DNA from: an uncultured Ignavibacteria bacterium
Lineage (GTDB): Bacteria > Bacteroidota > Ignavibacteria > Kapaibacteriales > UBA961
Assembly (NCBI GenBank): GCA_937868245.1
Contig: CALMMI010000624.1
Span: 1-11,746, forward strand
Reading direction: 5' to 3'
Length of the DNA: 11,746 nt
Shown here: in pieces, positions 7,945 through 11,746 of the stretch
How the letters are laid out: every line of letters begins with the position of its first letter
Position numbering within the stretch: position 1 is the first letter of the stretch
Position numbers and translations under genes: made by a program
The notes under the pieces: generated by a model
The model's input: only the letters and a program-made list of their open reading frames with translations
Told to the model about the DNA's origin: nothing
Database searches by the model: none

Positions 7945-9210
7945 TTAATAAACTTCTTTTCCGATGGTAAAGTTGAGCTGCTCGGCTGATACCGCCAGCT
8001 GCGTTTTGATTCTTGCGATTTCTGCTTGTGCACTGTTATAGGACTCAAAGAAATCGACAAACTCCAGAAGCGAAATGTTCCTTTTTTGGAAGTTATCCGA
8101 CATACCTTTGAGCGTAATTTCAAAGTCAGAATTATAGAGTATAGTTGCCTTCTTATATTCTGTAACAGCTTGATTGAAAAGAGAAAAACTGTTCTGTACA
8201 TCAGCCAGAATACTGTTTTTTACATCTTCATCTGCATACTCTGACTGCTTTACTTTGTGAGCTGCTGATTCTATATTGCCTTGATTTCGGTTCCAAAAGG
8301 GGAGTGGTATTGCAAATCCTATATTAAATTGATTTCGAAACGCTCCACCGCTTTGATCATAGGATGCAATCAGATTTAGGTCGGGTATTGCTAAATTCTT
8401 TTGATAGATAAGGTTCTGCTTGGCAAGGGTTTTATTTTGCTCGGAAATGAGATAATCCGAACGGTTTTCGAGTGCTATTTGATTCAGCTCTTCCAACTCT
8501 AATGTTTTGAGTGATGAAACATTTATCTCGCTGATAACGGGAACAACAATTTTGTTTGTGCGGAGAATAGTTTGGATTTTTGACCGTTCATCATACATTT
8601 GTTTGAGGAGTTCTGCACGGTCATTATTGAGGTTCAGGTACTCTACTTTTAGGCGTACAACATCTTTAAGTGGAATATTGCCAATCGTTACTTGTGATTG
8701 AAGCGAAGCAAGGATGGTATCTAAAAGCCGAAGCTGATTATTATATTTATTCAGGAGAACTTCCTGATGATTCAACGAATGGAGATTACTGTGAATCTGA
8801 AATTTCAATTGTCGGATTAAGTCCTTAAATTCAAGTTCGGCAATCTGAGCATTTGTTTTTGCAAGATCTATTTCCGATTGATGTTTTCCACCTAATGTTA
8901 TAAGCTGCTCGAGTTGGAACGACATCTGCCCGTTAGAGCCAATGTGGAACGGCTTATTGTTCTGCGGGTCATACGCGTTGAAATCCGCGGTGAAGAGGGG
9001 ATTGGGGTATAGTTCAGCTTGGATTATCTGTGCTTTTTGTGCTTCAATATTCATTGATGCTGCAAGAAGCTGATAATTAGTAGATAGAAATATGCTGTCG
9101 GCTTGACGTAACGTTATGCGTAAACTATCGGCAGCCCACAGCCTGCCGGAGAATATGAACATAACGAGAATCAATGGAATGAATCGAGTGATTTGTAGTT
9201 TGGTTTTCAT
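7945..9210 (-). CDS. czcC: CzcC-like outer-membrane channel (TolC/OMF family)
   Basis: This 421-residue protein is the outer-membrane exit duct of the efflux system. A signal peptide spans 1-26/27 (hydrophobic core FIPLILVMFIF, cleavage near LWA-AD). Two homologous OMF halves follow, each with long helices. The first half is ~30-215, with the strand NPLFTADFNAYDP at 70-82 and EQLITLGGKHQSEIDLAKTN at 101-120. The second is ~236-418, with the second strand pair at 280-310 and the CzcC-typical IPLPFWNRNQGNIESA at 301-316. Length and motifs match complete CzcC/OMF proteins. It has no lipobox, unlike many enterobacterial relatives. It is first of the three pump genes, with a 79-bp gap to the kinase gene that carries a likely regulated promoter. 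Confidence 0.92.
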   Translation of the reverse strand: MKTKLQITRFIPLILVMFIFSGRLWAADSLRITLRQADSIFLSTNYQLLAASMNIEAQKAQIIQAELYPNPLFTADFNAYDPQNNKPFHIGSNGQMSFQLEQLITLGGKHQSEIDLAKTNAQIAELEFKDLIRQLKFQIHSNLHSLNHQEVLLNKYNNQLRLLDTILASLQSQVTIGNIPLKDVVRLKVEYLNLNNDRAELLKQMYDERSKIQTILRTNKIVVPVISEINVSSLKTLELEELNQIALENRSDYLISEQNKTLAKQNLIYQKNLAIPDLNLIASYDQSGGAFRNQFNIGFAIPLPFWNRNQGNIESAAHKVKQSEYADEDVKNSILADVQNSFSLFNQAVTEYKKATILYNSDFEITLKGMSDNFQKRNISLLEFVDFFESYNSAQAEIARIKTQLAVSAEQLNFTIGKEVY

Positions 9211-9242
9211 TGCTCTTTATAAATGTCAGTGAAGTTGTAGTG

Positions 9243-9300
9243 CGAAATTATCACACAGCACCTTAAGGACATCTTAAAGAGAATAAAAATTAGCTTAAAG
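9243..9300 (-). promoter_or_regulatory. Predicted response-regulator-activated promoter of czcCBA
   Basis: On the minus strand, CTTTAAG (9279-9273), a 4-bp spacer ATGT and CCTTAAG (9268-9262) form a direct repeat with an 11-bp period, as bound by PhoB/OmpR-type dimers. A further exact CTTTAAG at 9300-9294, inside the last codons of the kinase gene, lies 21 bp upstream (about two helical turns). GATAAT (9252-9247) follows 9 bp after the repeat; the overlapping TAATTTCG (9250-9243) matches five of six positions of TAnnTTTG. No separate -35/-33 box is evident, as expected when an activator replaces it. The czcC start is about 35 bp further on. Binding by the adjacent regulator is inference. Confidence 0.6.
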
Positions 9301-10663
9301 GGTTTTTGGGCAGCTCAACAATGAAAAGATTGTTACCGGGTTCAATAGTTTGATAGTGAATTTTGCCGTGATGGAGTTCTATAATCCTGCTGACCAATAC
9401 CAAGCCTAATCCGAATCCTCGCTTACCTTTGCTGTTTTCTCCACGAAAGAAATGTTGAAACAGGTATTGTTGCTCGTTTGCGCTGATAGTTTTACCAAGA
9501 TTTTGGAACTCAATCCGAAGTGATGTTTTTGTGGGAATGATAGTGATGTTCGATGTATTTGCATCACTGTAATAGATTGCATTGGTAGCAAGATTCATAA
9601 GTGCCGACGTAAGCAACCTGCTGTTTGCACGTACCATTAGTGAACGTTCATCATCCAATTCCCCGTTAATATCAACGATAAACTCATATTGCGGGTGCAG
9701 CTTTTTAATCTCGTCGATAATATCAAAAATCATATCGTCGATTCGTACCAATTCGAACGAAAGGGTATTGCCTGATTCAGTTTTGGATATTTCGAGCAGG
9801 GCGTTTATAATATCACTTAGGGTTTTGGTGTCTTCCTTTTGGTTTACTAATTGCGCTTTTAGTGCATCAATATCAGTTTCTTTTTCGAGACGTTCAAAAT
9901 TTGAAACCAGGATTGCAATCGGTGTTTTAAGCTCATGTGAAATATGATGAACGGCGTGTTTCTGAAAGGAAAATGAGTCGCTTAAGCGTTTCATTAATTC
10001 ATTAAACCTGAGGGCAAGAAGGTTGATTTCATCTTTTGAGGAAGGTACACTGATAAAAGAATTTGCAGAATCGATATTAATCCCGGTAATTTCGGTTGCC
10101 ATACTGTTGATAGGCTGCGATATTTGCTTTGAAATAAAATAGGTGATAAGCAGAACTACGGCAGTGATTATCAGGAAAGACGAGACAAGAATTGTCTTTA
10201 GATAATTAAGTTTAGTAATTCCAAATGTATCATACGCTTTTGTGATGCCATAATAACTTTTATTTTGTATCTGAAAATACATTGCCACTACTTGAAAACT
10301 ATCCTCGGTAGCAACTATTACCGGATTTGAAGGCGAAAGCTGATGGAGAATAGAATCCGAGTACGAGATTTGCGTATCATCCAGACTTGTATAAATCGGC
10401 TTCTTGTTTTCATCAAACAAGAGTACCTTTTCATTAAACAAACTGTTGATAGTGTATTTATCCATCGTTTGGAGTAAATCGCGGTCAATCTCTTGTATTT
10501 CTATCAGAAATTTTAAAGTAGTTGTAGTTTTCTCCCTTAGTCGTTGGTCGAATTCTTCCTGACGGAAATTGGCAAACAAGGTGTAAATAAACAGGAAGGA
10601 GAGTCCGACTAATACAATCGTAGTGGAGGAGAAATAGAGTGTTATTTTCCTGCGGATTCTCAT
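9290..10663 (-). CDS. Two-component sensor histidine kinase next to czcCBA
   Basis: A 457-residue inner-membrane kinase. TM1 is ~9-31, the extracytoplasmic sensor region ~32-156, TM2 ~157-178, and a HAMP linker follows (~178-232, KQISQPINSMATEI). The HisKA dimerisation helix contains HISHELKTP with phospho-acceptor H243. The ATPase domain has an N-box (NLATNAIYYSD, N361), an F-box (YLFQHFFRG) and a G2 box (GFGLGLVLV, 416-424). The G1 box is QNLGKTI (387-393) instead of DxGxG, similar to the ENPGTPI of CusS, so this variant occurs in active metal-sensing kinases. The sensor region has only one His (H107), two Met (M67, M128) and no Cys, with no metal-binding cluster. The start overlaps the regulator stop as ATGA. 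It probably phosphorylates that regulator; the stimulus is inferred from context. Confidence 0.93.
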   Translation of the reverse strand: MRIRRKITLYFSSTTIVLVGLSFLFIYTLFANFRQEEFDQRLREKTTTTLKFLIEIQEIDRDLLQTMDKYTINSLFNEKVLLFDENKKPIYTSLDDTQISYSDSILHQLSPSNPVIVATEDSFQVVAMYFQIQNKSYYGITKAYDTFGITKLNYLKTILVSSFLIITAVVLLITYFISKQISQPINSMATEITGINIDSANSFISVPSSKDEINLLALRFNELMKRLSDSFSFQKHAVHHISHELKTPIAILVSNFERLEKETDIDALKAQLVNQKEDTKTLSDIINALLEISKTESGNTLSFELVRIDDMIFDIIDEIKKLHPQYEFIVDINGELDDERSLMVRANSRLLTSALMNLATNAIYYSDANTSNITIIPTKTSLRIEFQNLGKTISANEQQYLFQHFFRGENSKGKRGFGLGLVLVSRIIELHHGKIHYQTIEPGNNLFIVELPKNPLS

Positions 10664-11343
10664 TGTTTATACTCAAGATAATATCCGTAACCGATTTTTG
10701 TTTTTATTAATTTAAGTGGGAAAGGTTTGTCTATCTTATTCCGCAAGAAATTGATAAACACCTCGATTGTATTGGTATTGGCATCAAATGACCTGCCCCA
10801 TATTTCTTTGATAAGTTCTTGCTTTGTTACTACATTACCCTGTGCCGAAGCTAACTTAAGAAGAATTTGATATTCCCGGGGAGTGAGGATGATTTCGACA
10901 TTATTACGCTTTACTTTTTTGGTTTTCTGATTTATGATTAGGTCTTCGATTGTAATTGTTTCATTCACTATTTCATGAGGATTACCTGCTCGTTTAATAA
11001 GGGATTTCACACGTAAAAGCAGCTCCTTCATATAGAAAGGTTTGGTGAGATAATCGTCTGCTCCGCTGTCGAATCCTGTTACCTTATCTTCCAGTTCATC
11101 AAAGGCAGTCAGGAACAGTACAGGAGTTGTTATGTTGTATGAGCGGAAGTCCTTACAGAGGTCATAACCATTTTTATACGGTAAATTTATATCTAGGATA
11201 ACGCAATGATAGTCATTCCTTTTTAGCATTTTTTCTGCGATCAACCCGTCGAACGCAACCTCTACCGTGTAGTTATCCTCGATAAAGGAATCACGGATGT
11301 TTTGGCTTAAAACTGGGTCGTCTTCTACTACGAGAATGTTCAT
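10660..11343 (-). CDS. OmpR/CusR-family response regulator
   Basis: 227 residues, the normal length for the family. The receiver domain is ~1-118: acidic pocket E7, D8, D9, phospho-acceptor D51 (VILDINLP), switch T79 and conserved K101-P102. The C-terminal winged helix is ~130-225, with LTPREYQILLKLA, the recognition-helix region NTIEVFINFLRNKID and the wing IKTKIGYGYYL. All key residues are present, so it should be functional. It is the first gene of the regulator-kinase-czcCBA series and overlaps the kinase by four bases. It likely activates czcC through the 11-bp-spaced repeat at 9262-9279. It is closest in type to CusR/CzcR-like metal regulators; the specific ligand pathway cannot be read from sequence. 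Confidence 0.94.
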   Translation of the reverse strand: MNILVVEDDPVLSQNIRDSFIEDNYTVEVAFDGLIAEKMLKRNDYHCVILDINLPYKNGYDLCKDFRSYNITTPVLFLTAFDELEDKVTGFDSGADDYLTKPFYMKELLLRVKSLIKRAGNPHEIVNETITIEDLIINQKTKKVKRNNVEIILTPREYQILLKLASAQGNVVTKQELIKEIWGRSFDANTNTIEVFINFLRNKIDKPFPLKLIKTKIGYGYYLEYKQ

Positions 11344-11407
11344 TGATAAGGGGCTTGGTTATAAAGATACATAGTATGGCTTACCTGATTTAACAGAGCG
11401 TTTTGTG

Positions 11408-11435
11408 CAAAATTAGAGATAATCACTTCATAATC
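11408..11435 (-). promoter_or_regulatory. Candidate promoter and 11-bp-period repeat upstream of the response regulator
   Basis: TAATTTTG (minus strand, 11415-11408) matches all fixed positions of the Bacteroidota TAnnTTTG -7 element, which would give a leader of about 55-60 nt. Just upstream, GATTAT occurs twice with an 11-bp period (11435-11430 and 11424-11419). No TTG -33 box lies at the expected spacing. The repeat sequence differs from the CTTTAAG boxes before czcC, so autoregulation by the same protein is not supported by motif identity. Confidence 0.4.
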
Positions 11436-11478
11436 TATACGTTAATTTTCAAAAATAGGTTTAGGAGAAAGTGTGTAA

Positions 11479-11746
11479 TCATCCTCTACCTGGCACAATA
11501 TCTCTTACGACTTCAAACGTATTCCTCCACCCTAATACTGAAGCAACCGTTCGCTTTTGACTTCCTTCACCGCCATATACCACAATACATTCCTCGGCTG
11601 GAAAACCTGTAATTTTTTGCCACGATTGCAGTGTTGAAAAAAAACTGTCCGAAATTGTGGATCCTGATTTTATTTCTATTGCGCGGAGCTTACCATTATG
11701 CTCGATAATGCAGTCGATTTCAAGCCCACGATGATCACGCCAGAAA
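11479..11746 (-). CDS. ATP-binding protein with DUF4143-type C-terminus (5' part beyond right edge)
   Basis: The last 88 residues of a gene entering from the right edge and ending in TGA at 11481-11479. The fragment begins FWRDHRGLEIDCIIE and continues RAIEIKSGSTI, giving E9-x-D11 and E24-I-K26, the E-x-D...E-x-K layout of the PD-(D/E)xK fold at the C-terminus of AAA_14/DUF4143 ATPases. The usual continuation is present: SDSFFSTLQSWQKITG, then a strand IVVYGGEGSQ. Family members have an N-terminal P-loop ATPase of ~250-300 residues, outside this window. Their role is poorly defined; toxin-antitoxin or mobile-region links have been proposed. I see no terminator in the 135 bp before the response regulator, so read-through is possible, though the genes are probably unrelated. 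Confidence 0.8.
   Translation of the reverse strand, partial: FWRDHRGLEIDCIIEHNGKLRAIEIKSGSTISDSFFSTLQSWQKITGFPAEECIVVYGGEGSQKRTVASVLGWRNTFEVVRDIVPGRG

Noticed and set aside
7932..8201. An N-terminal extension of CzcB by about 90 residues
   Set aside because: It would overlap the czcC coding region and bury the lipoprotein signal peptide that starts at 7931.
11479..11746. A free-standing small nuclease gene at the right edge
   Set aside because: The frame is open to the window end and begins mid-domain, so it is the tail of a longer ATPase gene.

Overview
The window looks like a moderately AT-rich chromosomal segment from the Bacteroidota/Chlorobi/Ignavibacteria-Kapabacteria branch. This rests on family-level features: a secreted protein combining VWA, WD40 and choice-of-anchor-D (HYDIN-like) domains with an 'LTYPNG' Ig-like domain; genes with A-rich, Shine-Dalgarno-poor leaders; and a TAnnTTTG-type promoter match. 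No rRNA or tRNA was seen, so the exact lineage is inference. Every gene I can support is on the minus strand, so transcription runs from right to left.

Layout, in transcription order. (1) 11746-11479: the last 88 residues of an ATP-binding protein with a DUF4143-type nuclease-fold C-terminus, cut by the right edge. (2) 11343-9290: an OmpR-family response regulator and a two-transmembrane histidine kinase, overlapping by ATGA. (3) 9210-3398: a tripartite heavy-metal efflux system. CzcC is the outer-membrane TolC-like channel, CzcB the lipoprotein periplasmic adaptor, and CzcA the HME-family RND pump. A strong hairpin terminator follows at 3332-3364. (4) 3185-1: a secreted protein of at least 1061 residues with a VWA domain, Ig-like domains, eight WD40 blades and HYDIN-like domains, cut by the left edge.

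The two-component pair most likely senses metal or envelope stress and switches on czcCBA. In the 79-bp gap before czcC there is a CTTTAAG-N4-CCTTAAG direct repeat with an 11-bp period, about 9 bp upstream of a GATAAT -10-like element. This is the geometry of a PhoB/OmpR-type activated promoter. Conserved acidic residues in the pump's fourth-helix motif point to divalent cations (Zn, Co, Cd or Ni) rather than Cu(I)/Ag(I).

The czcB-czcA gap (331 bp) is unusual. It holds a perfect 26-bp inverted-repeat pair spanning 137 bp and a run of heptad repeats (consensus GCTGATR) ending 9 bp from the czcA start. The efflux operon itself is a known type. The least ordinary items are the VWA/WD40 secreted protein, whose eight blades fall on an exact 126-bp period, and the repeat-rich gap inside the operon.
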